From Flintibacter faecis (GTDB lineage Bacteria; Bacillota; Clostridia; Oscillospirales; Oscillospiraceae): a stretch of DNA of 64,000 nt. The position numbers and the translations under genes were made by a program. The stretch is from the NCBI RefSeq assembly GCF_014287875.1, contig NZ_JACOPN010000006.1, forward strand, positions 157,993-221,992. The letters are read 5' to 3'. The notes below the pieces were generated by a model that was given only the letters and a program-made list of their open reading frames with translations, was not told the origin of the DNA and searched no databases. Positions 9,119-19,989 of this stretch are shown here, in pieces. The stretch's first letter is position 1, and the number at the start of each line of letters is the position of its first letter.

Positions 9119-9229
9119 TTGAAAGACCTCCATGTATTTTTCCTCATCGGATGACTGTATGATACATCAGCTTTGTTGGCTGGATGTTTGAGTTCTGTTT
9201 GCGAAATATTAAAATGATGATGTCCAAAT

Positions 9230-10062
9230 TCACGGAGATAAACGGCGGTTGATAAAGGGCATTTCCTCCAGCCCCGCCAGTTCACTGCCGTGGGTACGGC
9301 GATGGCCCGCTACAATTTCATAGCCGTTTCCATCTTTCTCCGGGCGGGCAAGACCGGGAACCATTACACCGTTTACGCGGATAGAAGCAACGATTTCCTG
9401 CATCTTCGCATCGTCCCGTACCTTAAAGGGGTGCGGACGGAATGTGTGAAACGGATGAACCTCGGAAAGTTTCAGATAAACCAGCTTGCCTTCCTCAACC
9501 GGGCGGGGCGGTGTAGTCGGCTCGGGAGCCGTCTGTTCCACAGCAGCAGTTTCCTTCAGTGCCGTATCCTGTGCGGGCTTAATGGGCTCCTTGGCATCCG
9601 GGGCCTTTCCATCGCTTCGGGACACTTTGTCTCGTTTGGACGGCTTGGGCTTGTCAGGGGCCGCCTTATCCGCCTTGGGTGGGCGGCCCTTGCGGGCCCC
9701 AGCCGATTTCTCCGCTTTCTGATTTTCAGTCGCAGCCTTTTCCGCTTTCGGCGGACGGCCACGGCGCGGCTTTTTCGGTTCCTTCGTATTGGCGGGCTGC
9801 GGTGTTTCTCCGGGGGCTGCCGCCTCTGGCGTTTCGGGGGGTTCCGCCTTTTCGACTTCGGCGCGGGCGTTCTGCCTCTTTTCCGCCATAAGTTCAGTGA
9901 TTTTGTCAAAGGACACAACCACATCGCCGGACCAGGTATGGCAGGCCCGGTCTGTTCCTGCTGGGGCTCAGACGCTGCGGCCTGTTCGGGTGTGGTGATA
10001 GGCTCGGCGGCCTCCGGGGAAATATTCTCCGCAGGGCCAGTATTCAATTTTTCATCGGCCAT
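9230..10062 (-). pseudogene. parB: ParB/Spo0J-like partition protein, frameshifted and truncated
   Basis: The first part (10062 to about 9945, MADEKLNTGPAENISPEAAE) and the second part (about 9940 to 9230, DVVVSFDKITELMAEKR) are in different frames; a one-base deletion near 9935-9945 would join them. A long Lys/Pro/Ala-rich linker follows, then the ParB N-terminal domain (KLSEVHPFHTFRPHPFKV ... GYEIVAGHRRTHGSELAGLE). The protein ends right after EEMPFI, so the DNA-binding HTH is missing. It is a relic of the partition module of a conjugative element. Confidence 0.75.
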
Positions 10063-10145
10063 TTGCGATCCTCCTTTTCGTTAAAGTTGCACAAATTTGA
10101 ACGCTAAAATTTTGTAGTTATTTTTGCACCTCCTTTCCGTCTATC

Positions 10146-10188
10146 CACGCAAAAAAGCCGCCCGTTTTTCATGCCGGACGGCTTTTTG
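10146..10188. terminator. hairpin terminator upstream of parB remnant
   Basis: AAAAAGCCG and CGGCTTTTT form a stem flanked by A and T runs, usable in both directions. It isolates the parB remnant's promoter region (10063-10145) from sequence to its right. Confidence 0.55.
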
Positions 10189-10199
10189 CGTAATGTGAT

Positions 10200-10880
10200 A
10201 GATCAAATATTGTTTTTTCTGGTTTGTAGGCTCCGAAAAGCCTTGTATTTACAGTGTTCCTAATAGGAAGTAATCATATGTGCTTGACGCCATCAGGGAA
10301 CCTCATGGAATCCCTTATATTCTTATTCCTTATCCGCTCCTTTCTCACCGCTCGTCGGCTAGTGTCCACTAACTGCCGACAAAATATATTGCCGCCCCGC
10401 AGCCTCTCTGCGTATTATGCGCAAGGATGTCAGGCGGCTCGACAAGTGTACTAATAATCACTAACACTTCGAGGTTTACTTACATAAGTTAGAGTCATCT
10501 AACCGCTGTGAATAGACTCACACTGGTTTCTGGTAAAACTCCAGCGCGAGTTAGATGCAACTAACTCACATCTTAAAGGTACTCCCTGTTTATTGCGGCA
10601 TCTGTTCTCGCGCAATACGCAGGGAGAATACTTTACAATCAAAGTTGTTCTTTAATCGAAATGATTTACCGTGCAGTCAGTTCATTCTCTAAAGAAAGAT
10701 TGCAGAGGGGAATTGTCCCACAGGGGAATCCTGTGGGACAAGGGTGCGCACCCTTGTCTCTGTTTTGATTGTGAGTTTAATTATATCAGTATCTTTTAAA
10801 AAGTCAATCGTTCTGGGGAATGAACTATAAATGTAGGCATGCTTAGGTGGGAGTGATATTAACTCTGTTGGAGCAAAGAT
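10200..10880. other. non-coding region rich in short dyads
   Basis: No convincing gene. Contains small inverted repeats built on GTTAG/CTAAC (10488-10503 and 10548-10567), an imperfect hairpin with CTCCCTG/CAGGGAG arms (10582-10626), a perfect 12-bp-arm hairpin (10713-10741) and an 18-bp palindrome CAAGGGTGCGCACCCTTG (10739-10756). Next to a parB relic, this could be a former centromere or replication region (inference). Confidence 0.45.
10713..10756. repeat. perfect hairpin plus overlapping 18-bp palindrome
   Basis: TTGTCCCACAGG, five bases, then its exact complement, overlapping CAAGGGTGCGCACCCTTG. There is no T tract immediately after, so a simple terminator is unlikely. Confidence 0.7.
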
Positions 10881-11007
10881 TCAAGTCTTTACGGATTCTT
10901 TCTGGCCTTTGGATACCGGCTTTGGTCAACAGCACGGATTGGCGGGGCCAAAGTCAACGCCGCCTATGGCGGCATTGACGCAAGCATAGCGTTTGTATGA
11001 CAAACGC

Positions 11008-11027
11008 GCTTGCTGGGGTAGACCCCA
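11008..11027. other. oriT-like motif
   Basis: GCTTGCTGGGGTAGACCCCA: the first 12 bases repeat the motif at 8463, and TGGGGT/ACCCCA is palindromic. Upstream, 10952-10979 has an inverted repeat (GTCAACGCCGCC against GGCGGCATTGAC). This layout resembles an origin of transfer but no relaxase gene is attached here. Confidence 0.3.
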
Positions 11028-11089
11028 GTCCCCCATGCCGCCCGCGGGCGGAAACTTCTCGGCAGCACTGCCGGAAAGTAGCATATAAA

Positions 11090-11267
11090 ATCGGGTTGGC
11101 AATATGGCCGAACCCGATCACAGTGGACCGCTCTAAAGCGCTTCAGACAATCTTGTCAAAAGCGGTAGACGCTGAAAACCGGGTTCGGTGAATTCACCGA
11201 ACCCGGTCAGACCTTTTGACGCGCTTGTCTAAAAGTAAGGGTTGGCAATCTTGCCAACCCTTACTTT
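11090..11267. repeat. cluster of perfect hairpins
   Basis: ATCGGGTT...AACCCGAT (11090-11118), a stem around 11135-11164 (CGCTT/AAGCG with GACAA/TTGTC), a 30-bp perfect palindrome centred on GGTGAATTCACC (11178-11207), and a hairpin with 17-bp perfect arms at 11232-11267 that overlaps the stop of the TM gene and may terminate it. Confidence 0.7.
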
Positions 11268-11502
11268 ACCAGATCATCTCCCGCACCGCTCGAATCAGCG
11301 TCACCATCCATGACAGCGCCACAAGCCCCACCAGAGCAAAGAAAATCCCGTCCGCCAGAGCGGTATGGGCCAGATACCACGGGCGGAATACCGTGATAAC
11401 CAATGCCCCGTACAGCAGCGGTACGGACAGCCGCAGCGTCTGCGCCAGACAGATGATCCCTCCCAGCAGCGCCAGCCCCAGCGATAAAACAGCAGCCATC
11501 AT
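11266..11502 (-). CDS. small two/three-TM protein of a mobilizable element
   Basis: 78 residues from the ATG at 11502, preceded by AAGGAGG; an in-frame ATG at 11541 has no ribosome site. It is almost wholly hydrophobic (MMAAVLSLGLALLGGIICLA, then WYLAHTALADGIFFALVGLV). No family was recognised. It lies between terminator-like hairpins at both ends and upstream of the tnpW-tnpX pair, so it is probably an accessory gene of that transposon. Confidence 0.55.
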   Translation of the reverse strand: MMAAVLSLGLALLGGIICLAQTLRLSVPLLYGALVITVFRPWYLAHTALADGIFFALVGLVALSWMVTLIRAVREMIW

Positions 11503-11543
11503 GTTCCATGCCTCCTTCTTCGATTTGCGGTATGTTACCATCG

Positions 11544-11582
11544 GCAGACAGACTTTACAAGAGCCTGTCTGCCGATTTTTTC
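11544..11582 (+). terminator. strong Rho-independent terminator
   Basis: ATCGGCAGACAG pairs with CTGTCTGCCGAT and is followed by TTTTTT. It is oriented for plus-strand transcripts and lies just upstream of the minus-strand TM gene. Confidence 0.7.
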
Positions 11583-11583
11583 G

Positions 11584-11769
11584 CCTTGGGTGTCAATAAG
11601 ACACCCAAGGTTGGACGGCGAGGGTGTCTATTGCACACCCTTGACCTTAAATCTTTTGCAGGAACTTTTGATTCCGGGGTATTCACCACGCTATTTTTTC
11701 GGGAGGAGTAGTGAGGGGGTATCTGAAAAAACAGAAAACCGCTTTCGGCAACATTGTCGAAAGCGGTTT
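11584..11769. repeat. three more inverted repeats
   Basis: CCTTGGGTGTC/GACACCCAAGG with five-base loop (11584-11610), AGGGTGT/ACACCCT (11621-11641), and AAACCGCTTTCG/CGAAAGCGGTTT (11736-11769). They precede tnpW. Confidence 0.7.
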
Positions 11770-11928
11770 AAAAGTTCAAAGCCGTTGGTAAATACCCGCC
11801 CGTTCGCCCCGTGCCGCACCGTGCGGCGTTCTTCCGCACCGGGCAGCGTCCCTGCCCATCCCCTCTGGCAGAGGCCCCCACAGGCGGCGTGTGGGCAAAA
11901 CCAGTAAACAATAGTAAAAGGAGAGCCT

Positions 11929-13894
<1,966 letters not shown>

Positions 13895-14194
13895 ATCCCA
13901 GGAATCACTTGTTACCCCTGTGAGGGGGGAACAAATGGTTTCCGGGGTTTTTCTTTTTCTTTGGCCAACTTTTGACCACAGATTTTCTTCTGCTCTCCCT
14001 CTATTTTGCCCCTTATTTTTAATCATTCCACTTATCAAGTTTTAAAACAAGGGGTAAACTATAAAAAACAGTTCAACATATGAGGTTCATGTGATGCGTG
14101 CTGACACAAAAAAGGCGATCTGCGACTTATTCTTGACCTTCGATATTTCATCCTCAAATGCATTACCGTACCTGGAGCTACACTTGGTTTGTCG

Positions 14195-14771
14195 TGTCAG
14201 GATGAAGAAGTATCGTTCTTACAAGGGTGAAGTTGGCAAAATTGCGCCAAATCTCTTAAACCGGGACTTCCGCGCCGAAAAGCCAAACCAGAAGTGGGTC
14301 ACCGATGTGACAGAGTTCAGTTTGTTTGGCCAGAAACTGTATCTGTCTCCAATTCTCGATCTGCACAGCAGCGATCTGGTCAGCTATACCATATCGGATC
14401 GCCCTGTGCTCAGCATGGTGACGACCATGCTGAACGAGGCATTTGCAAAAATTCCAGACGGAACAAACCTCATTCTCCATTCTGATCAAGGCTGGCAGTA
14501 CCAACATAAACAGTATCAACGGATGCTCCGAGAGAAAGGCATCCGGCAGAGCATGAGCCGAAAAGGAAACTGTCTAGACAATGCTGTGATAGAAAATTTC
14601 TTTGGGCTGCTCAAGAGCGAACTGCTGTACTTGCAGGAATTTCAGTCCATGGAACACTTCAAGCAGGAACTCGTTGCATATCTGGATTACTACAACAACC
14701 GCAGGATCAAGGCAAAACTGAAGGGCTTGCCGCCTGCAATTCACAGACAACAAGCCCTTTCGGCTGCTTGA
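14195..14771 (+). pseudogene. IS3-family (IS150-like) transposase OrfB, 5' truncated
   Basis: Recognisable from about [19 protein letters not shown] to the end. The DDE integrase core is complete: WVTDVTEF (D), LHSDQGWQY (D) and [12 protein letters not shown] (E). OrfA and the N-terminal HTH of OrfB are missing, replaced by unrelated sequence before about 14190. The downstream end at about 14792-14817 (TGTCTAACTTTTCGGGGTCA) looks like an IS150-type terminal repeat. It cannot move without a helper. Confidence 0.85.
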
Positions 14772-14791
14772 ACAATTTTTACTTCAAAATA

Positions 14792-14817
14792 TTGTCTAAC
14801 TTTTCGGGGTCACTTCA
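14792..14817. repeat. IS3-type right end
   Basis: The terminal repeat-like sequence begins TGTCTAACTTTTCGGGGTCA, 20 bases after the transposase stop. No matching left end was seen. Confidence 0.55.
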
Positions 14818-14866
14818 TCCATGCCAGTGCTGACTTTTTCATCATAACCGATTCGCCTGTCATGGC

Positions 14867-15766
14867 TCACCGCTGTTCTTCCCAGTTGGAGGGTTCTTCA
14901 GGGGCGTAGATTTGCCGCTGATTGATGAACTCCCCTTCCATCCTGCCATAGCAATTGCGACATTTCGCAGCGGGGTATTTCGCCCCACTGCATCGGTTTT
15001 TACAATCAGGCGGACAGTAGTCCTCCCAATTCGCCGCCAGTAATATCCACTTTGGCACAAAAGTCTTCATTGTGCCGTTGTCCATTTCTTTTCTGCGGTA
15101 CAATTTAGTCCGAACGCCGTCAAATGCCTCATCTTCACGGAAGTGCAGTACCAGCAGTTTCTTATCCCACCCATGCTCTGAATGGTATAGGCACTTCAGA
15201 AACAGCTTTTTTCCTTCGGCATATATCCCATCCACTCTGCACTGTATCACCCTCGTTCCGGTGACCTTCCCTCTACGCCATATATTGGCGGACTTGTTCG
15301 AAATCAAAGTGTCTTGAAGCCGTCCCGAACCCAAATGGGTCAGGCCGCCCATGTAGATGTACCCCTCTTGCCACATCTGCTCCAGTGTACTCACGGGCTT
15401 TTCGTCTTCGTTCTGTTCTCCCGGCACCGGTTCCTTCCCGGGGACACCTCCTTTTTTCGTTCCTCCTGCGGGTCCATGTCCTCCCGTTCTCTTCTGCTGT
15501 TCTCTCAAAATATGAGAAAAAAACGCATCTTTATCAAACTTTTCCATGCTGTGAGGCCGCTTATCTTGGCTCGATAGCTTACGACAATACGGATCTCCAT
15601 GTTCCGTATCAGGGTAACACACAAAAAAAGATACTCCATTCCGGGTCATCAATTGCAGCCCCACTCCGCACATCGCGCAGAAATATCGCTTTCCGGGTTC
15701 TGCATTTTCAGCATAGATAACATCTCCCGCCGCACCATTTCTTTGTTTGTGTGCTTTGCGTATCAC
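14867..15766 (-). CDS. uncharacterised protein with two cysteine clusters
   Basis: 299 residues from a GTG at 15766 placed 8 bases after GGAGGTG; a TTG 18 bases upstream is less likely. The N-terminal CAMCGVGLQL with later cysteines suggests a zinc ribbon. A Pro/Gly/Lys-rich linker at about 95-125 is followed by a central domain (THLGSGRLQDTLISNK, VTGTRVIQCRVDGIYAE). The C-terminus is cysteine-rich (DYCPPDCKNRCSGAKYPAAK, then CRNCYGR). No family was recognised. It sits 53 bases downstream of an XRE regulator in an integrase island, so it may be cargo. Confidence 0.65.
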   Translation of the reverse strand: MIRKAHKQRNGAAGDVIYAENAEPGKRYFCAMCGVGLQLMTRNGVSFFVCYPDTEHGDPYCRKLSSQDKRPHSMEKFDKDAFFSHILREQQKRTGGHGPAGGTKKGGVPGKEPVPGEQNEDEKPVSTLEQMWQEGYIYMGGLTHLGSGRLQDTLISNKSANIWRRGKVTGTRVIQCRVDGIYAEGKKLFLKCLYHSEHGWDKKLLVLHFREDEAFDGVRTKLYRRKEMDNGTMKTFVPKWILLAANWEDYCPPDCKNRCSGAKYPAAKCRNCYGRMEGEFINQRQIYAPEEPSNWEEQR

Positions 15767-15819
15767 AGCGTTCACCTCCGTCAATTTTAGTTATATTATA
15801 CCATTTTTCAGCATAATGG

Positions 15820-16179
15820 TCAATTTTCATGCTTACCGCGCACCCATTCCCGTACTACAATCTTCTTTAGCTCAATCAGCATTTCCAGCAGTACAGCCTC
15901 CTGCTCCACGGTACACCCTTCGAGAATTTTCCGTTCTTTCGATCGGTTAACCTGTTCTCGCTTCAGTCCAAGCAGCTCGTCCAAACCAATATTCAATGCG
16001 TCCGCAACACGGAGCAACGTCGAAAGACTTGGCTCCTTCTCACCTCGCTCTACTCGGCTGACGTAAGGAACGGAAAGGTCGGCTCGTTCCGCCAAGGTCT
16101 GCTGGGTCATGCCCTGTGCGATCCGTGCTGACCAGATGTTTACACCTAACCTGCTGTCCTTATATCTATCTTTCGACAC
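15820..16179 (-). CDS. XRE-family transcriptional regulator
   Basis: 119 residues from a GTG with an upstream GGAGTGAGGG. The HTH is at about 13-67 (IWSARIAQGMTQQTLAERAD, SVPYVSRVERGEKEPS), followed by a short helical tail. It probably represses its own and neighbouring genes in the island. Confidence 0.85.
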   Translation of the reverse strand: MSKDRYKDSRLGVNIWSARIAQGMTQQTLAERADLSVPYVSRVERGEKEPSLSTLLRVADALNIGLDELLGLKREQVNRSKERKILEGCTVEQEAVLLEMLIELKKIVVREWVRGKHEN

Positions 16180-16277
16180 GACACCCTCACTCCTCGCTGT
16201 TTTTCTTCAGCATAACAGGTCGCTTTCAAATTTCCATGGCCTCCCGGCAGGGAATCTTGCTCGCAGGCTATGACGCA

Positions 16278-16318
16278 AAACGCCGGAGAAGAACCGTGTC
16301 AGGTTCTCTCCGGCATTT
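16278..16318. terminator. bidirectional terminator between two XRE genes
   Basis: GCCGGAGA pairs with TCTCCGGC, with inner ACC/GGT pairing, flanked by AAAA and TTTTC. Confidence 0.55.
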
Positions 16319-16331
16319 TCTTACTGTCGAT

Positions 16332-16688
16332 TTACACGTTTTTTGTCAAGCTTCGCTGCGCCGTTTGGAGCAAGTCCGCAATCACACTAAGTTCTCCCGG
16401 CGTAAACCCATTCAGCAGGGATCGAGCTGTCAGCAGTGCAGCATCCTCGGCCGGTTCTGGCGTTCCAACCAGTTCGCCCAGAGACACCTCCAGCACACGA
16501 CACAGTGCATACACCGTCGTCAGCTTGCTGTTGGCATAGCCATGTTTCAGTTTACTCACCTGTGTGGCCTCTATTCCAATTGCCTCCGCCAGCTTCTCCT
16601 GGCTCATATTCCGCATCCGCCGCAGTTTTGCGATTCGCAAACCGACCTGCTTCAAATCTACTTTCGGCGGCATCTCAATTTCACGCAT
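16332..16688 (-). CDS. XRE-family transcriptional regulator
   Basis: 118 residues from the ATG at 16688 (GGAGACAGAAC before it), overlapping the stop of the upstream RHH gene. The HTH lies at about 12-65 (VGLRIAKLRRMRNMSQEKLA, IGIEATQVSKLKHGYANSK). It is co-transcribed with the RHH gene and the integrase on the minus strand. Confidence 0.85.
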   Translation of the reverse strand: MREIEMPPKVDLKQVGLRIAKLRRMRNMSQEKLAEAIGIEATQVSKLKHGYANSKLTTVYALCRVLEVSLGELVGTPEPAEDAALLTARSLLNGFTPGELSVIADLLQTAQRSLTKNV

Positions 16689-17028
16689 GTTCTGTCTCCT
16701 GTTCTCCAAATTTCATCAAGTCATGGTACAATCGTGCAGCATACTTCACCGCTTCCCAAAATTCCGGGGACTCCTCGGAACAACCGTTCAGCTCCAGCAG
16801 CCGTTTGCTGATACGGCACATATCTTCCCGCAGTGCCCGAAATACTCTGGGATTTCCGACAACTACTACATCCTGTTCCAGACTCCGTCGGCACAGATAG
16901 TCCTGCTTTGTCAGTCCAGACAGCCGCACCCGCTCATTGATCGCTGCATTCTCCTCCGGCGATACCCGGAATGCAATCGTCACCCTTCGAAGCCGTCCGT
17001 GGCAGTCTAAATTCTTCTGTGACATCAT
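16681..17028 (-). CDS. MobC/RHH-type plasmid mobilization-like protein
   Basis: 115 residues. An N-terminal ribbon-helix-helix pattern (RLRRVTIAFRVSPEENAAI) and SGLTKQDYLCRR resemble the MobC-like proteins of Clostridia elements. It overlaps the integrase stop by four bases and the XRE start by eight. No relaxase is nearby, so it is either a regulator or the residue of a transfer module. Confidence 0.6.
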   Translation of the reverse strand: MMSQKNLDCHGRLRRVTIAFRVSPEENAAINERVRLSGLTKQDYLCRRSLEQDVVVVGNPRVFRALREDMCRISKRLLELNGCSEESPEFWEAVKYAARLYHDLMKFGEQETEHA

Positions 17029-18109
17029 ATTTCCCCCTGTTCCGCCAGCTCCAACTGTCTCGCCATCTCCTGCTGTACCGTGGGAAAGAGATGGGCATAA
17101 CGATACGTGATGTCAATGCTCTCATGGCCCATCCGTTCTGCAATAGCCGCAGCGCTGAACCCCAAATGGATCAGTAACGACACATGAGAATGCCTCAAAT
17201 CGTGAACCCGGATGCGCGGCAAGCTCTGTCTGTCTCCGAATTTGTGAAGATGATTTGCCAAAAAGTGCTTCGTCACAGGAAACAGCCGATCCGTCCGTTG
17301 CAGATCATAACACATCTTTTGATAGTCCCGCAGTTCGTCGCAGAGGAATTTCGGCATGGTGATTACCCGCGTACTTTTGGGTGTCTTCGGCAAAGTAACG
17401 ATGTCCCGCCCATGAATATGCTGGAATGTCTTAGAAATCGAGAGCTTCCGCTTCTCCAAATCCACATCCTCCGGCGTTAGGGCCAGCAATTCGCCCTCCC
17501 GGATGCCACACCAATAGAGAACCTGGAAACAGTAATAGGCAAGAGGAATTTCCATCGCCGCCTGCGAAAACTTCTGATACATCTCCTGCGTCCAGAACCG
17601 CATTGGCTCTGCCGGCTTTTCTTTTCCCATATTCCCTGCTCTCTGCGCCGGGTTGCTCTGGAGATCATAAAATCGGACCGCATGGTTGAAAATGGCGCTG
17701 AGTTGATTGTGAACCGTCTTCAGATAAACCTGGGAGTAAGGCTTTCCCGTTACCGGGTCCCGATAGCGCAGCAGTTCATTCTGCCACTGAACCACATCTG
17801 TGGAACTAATATCGCAGACCGCCATATGACCGAAGTAGGGCAGAATCTTGTTGTTAATAATGTTTTTCTTTGTGCTGCAGGTGCTCTCTTTCAGTCTCGG
17901 AGTCCGGTCCTCACGATAGACGTCCACAAAAGCACGGAAGGACATGGACAAGTCCTTGCTTCTTCTCTGGTGAAAGTCCCGCTCCCACTGCGTCGCCTCC
18001 CGCTTGGTGGAAAAGCCGCGCTTGGTTGCCCAATGGACCTCCCCCTTCCAATCCCGGTAACGGAGTTTAGAGTACCACGTGCCGCGCTGGGGGCCTTATA
18101 AACAGACAT
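17025..18109 (-). pseudogene. int: tyrosine integrase with N-terminal frameshift
   Basis: The catalytic part is complete: Arg in YWCGIREGELLAL, HDLRHSHVSLL, and GHESIDITYRYAHL with the nucleophile Tyr. The N-terminal arm-binding domain (RGTWYSKLRYRDWKGEVHWA, TKRGFSTKREATQWERDF) is in frame with this part but not with the start MSVYKAP at 18109. The break is in a run of five C (minus strand, about 18089-18093). A sixth C would give one continuous protein of about 360 residues. Translation from an internal start near 17951 would lose the arm-binding domain. Xis lies just upstream. Confidence 0.8.
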
Positions 18110-18121
18110 ATCGCTCCCCCC

Positions 18122-18307
18122 TCACGCAGACTGGCCGCTGTAGATTTTCTCTTCGAAGTAAACTCTGTTCACCCGGCCGGCCACAGTAAGATACCCCTTG
18201 GCCCGCAGCTCTGCGTTCAGTCCTCGGATGATTTTGTATGCCATCGTTTCCGACACCTCCATCATCGCCGCTACATCGCTGACCTTCAGAAATTTTTTGT
18301 TTTCCAT
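18122..18307 (-). CDS. xis: excisionase-like HTH protein
   Basis: 61 residues from the ATG after AAGGAGTGTGCAGC. The compact HTH (FLKVSDVAAMMEVSETMAYK, RGLNAELRAKGYL) ends in AGRVNRVYFEEKIY. It precedes the integrase by 13 bases, the standard place for an excisionase in this family of islands. Confidence 0.75.
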   Translation of the reverse strand: MENKKFLKVSDVAAMMEVSETMAYKIIRGLNAELRAKGYLTVAGRVNRVYFEEKIYSGQSA

Positions 18308-18316
18308 GCTGCACAC

Positions 18317-18704
18317 TCCTTATGCGCCCGTTCACAGTAGGCCGAGCAATGTTTTGGAAAACAAAGCACCGTGCAGGGCAGAAGCCTACACGGTGACCGT
18401 CAGTCATGGATCGTACTCTCAACTCCCACAGGATTTTTCTTGCCTACTGGCCGAAAAAAGTGTATACTAAATCTGCGGTGCGGAGATTTCCGTTGTGTAG
18501 GTGGTAAGGCACCTGCGTAGGTGTAAAAGAGTGCCAGTTCTTTTACACTGCCGCTGTTTCATTTTCTGATGCTATTATATAATATAGGGGCCCCTATTTC
18601 AATTGAAATTTCTCACAAATATAAGGACCCCTATATATCTATTTTGCTATTTACTTTGATTTCATTGTACACACATCCCCCATTTAGCTAGGAGGTCAAG
18701 CTTT
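18317..18704. promoter_or_regulatory. island end / regulatory region with dyads
   Basis: No gene. Contains a hairpin with 10-bp perfect arms GTGTAAAAGA/TCTTTTACAC (18521-18548), AGGTG/CACCT (about 18500-18515), the 14-bp palindrome ATAGGGGCCCCTAT (18584-18597) and the related ATAAGGACCCCTAT (18621-18634). This is the likely attachment-site and operator region upstream of xis-int and of the RHH gene. Confidence 0.5.
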
Positions 18705-18902
18705 ATGCCACCATCAGAGGCCCAGAAAAAGGCAACCGCAAAATGGCAGAAGGAAAAGGTCGAAGAAATCAAATTCCGTGTTCCCAAAGGGAAAAAGGAG
18801 ATTATCCAGGCCTTTGCACAGAAGCACGGGGAATCCGTCAATGGACTTCTGTATCGCCTTGTAGAGGAAGCTATGCAGGCAGAAGATTTTCGCTTGGATT
18901 GA
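18705..18902 (+). CDS. ribbon-helix-helix (Arc/CopG-like) DNA-binding protein
   Basis: 65 residues after GGAGGTCAAGCTTT. The RHH core is VEEIKFRVPKGKKEIIQAFA followed by GESVNGLLYRLVEEAM. The two GGGGCCCC-type dyads at 18584 and 18621 lie just upstream and are plausible autoregulatory sites. No toxin partner follows, because an IS-like element begins 73 bases downstream. Confidence 0.7.
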   Translation: MPPSEAQKKATAKWQKEKVEEIKFRVPKGKKEIIQAFAQKHGESVNGLLYRLVEEAMQAEDFRLD

Positions 18903-18975
18903 ATGACACAACGCCCAATAGAAACAGCCGTGTTGGCTGGGTCTGTTGGGCGTTGCTCATAGGGCATGGATAATG

Positions 18976-19957
18976 GGTGCCGTCAAGATTTGGACCTGTT
19001 GACAAAGTGGTGCGCAAATCCTTTCTGTGGAACAATAGTTATAGGAAGGATGCAGCATGATGGGACACCAAAGCAGACAAATGGCAATGATTTTCGTGGG
19101 TATAGAGTCACTGATTCCAGAAACCCACCTGCTGCGGAAGATCGAGCGGATGGTATCCTTTGATTTCATCTATGATCTTCTGGCGCCATATTATCCGGCA
19201 ACAGGCCGTCCATCTGTGGACCCTGTCAGTATGTTCAAAATGCTCTTGATCGGATACCTGTATGGCATCAAATCAGAGCGGCGGTTGGTGGAGGAAGTTC
19301 AGCTCAACATCGCCTACCGATGGTTTTGCGGATTTGAACTGGATGACACGATCCCAAATCACTCCACATTCAGCAAGACCAGAACACGAAAATGGCAACA
19401 GAGCAGCCTTTTATGAAATAGTCAAGCAATGCATAGACAGCGGGCTGATCGACGGAGAAGCTATGGCTGCGGATGGAAGCTACATTCCGGCCAACGTATC
19501 AAGAGAAAGCTGGATCAATGTAGAAACAGAAGTTGAACAGAGTACCAGGTCGAGGGCGATGCCTGTATGCGCTGTCCAAAACGGCCGAGCTGTTTTGACA
19601 AGGCTGGAATTCGGCGCAGAGTGTTGGCCAGCAGCTGTTATCCGGCATTTTTCAGAGGGCATCAGCGCGTGGGAACTCCTGAATTCCTGTCCATGATGCG
19701 GCTTCGTAAAATCTGGGCCGAGGGCAGTTTCTCCGTCTTGAAACGGGAACACTGTATTTCAAAGATTCGAAAAAGGGGCATTCTTGCAGCTACGGAAGAA
19801 TGCCTCCTTGCCGCCATGGCCCTAAATCTTAAGCGGATGGCAAAATGTCATCTTTCTGCCATCTTTCGCTATCTCCCAATTTATTATTCTGCTGGGGCCA
19901 CGATGGGTTTCAGCTGAATTTTTATGTTTGTCAACAGGTCCAAATCTTGACGGCACC
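18976..19957 (+). mobile_element. IS1182-like element, internally deleted, with perfect 31-bp ends
   Basis: The outermost 31 bases (18976-19006 and 19927-19957, starting GGTGCCGTCAAGATTTGG) are exact inverted repeats. Inside are pieces of one transposase in shifted frames: an N-terminal part from 19057 (FDFIYDLLAPYYPATGRPS, MFKMLLIGYLYGIKSERRLV), a middle part (GEAMAADGSYIPANVSRESW) and a C-terminal part (ACMRCPKRPSC, FSVLKREHCISKIRKRG). At about 0.98 kb it is well short of a full-length element, so it is a non-autonomous derivative. It lies 32 bases beyond the end of glf. Confidence 0.85.
19057..19917 (+). pseudogene. IS1182-like transposase remnant
   Basis: The N-terminal DUF772-type domain reads to about 19390, then the frame changes (NRAAFYEIVKQCIDSGLIDG), and it changes again near 19545 before the C-terminal DDE_Tnp_1-like segment (MRLRKIWAEGSFSVLKREH). 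The central catalytic core is largely deleted. Confidence 0.8.
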
Positions 19958-19989
19958 GGCTGGACTACCACAGTGGTCATATGGAGCCC

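Noticed and set aside
10997..11191. 64-codon plus-strand frame
   Set aside because: It consists of hairpin-forming sequence with no ribosome site; treated as non-coding.
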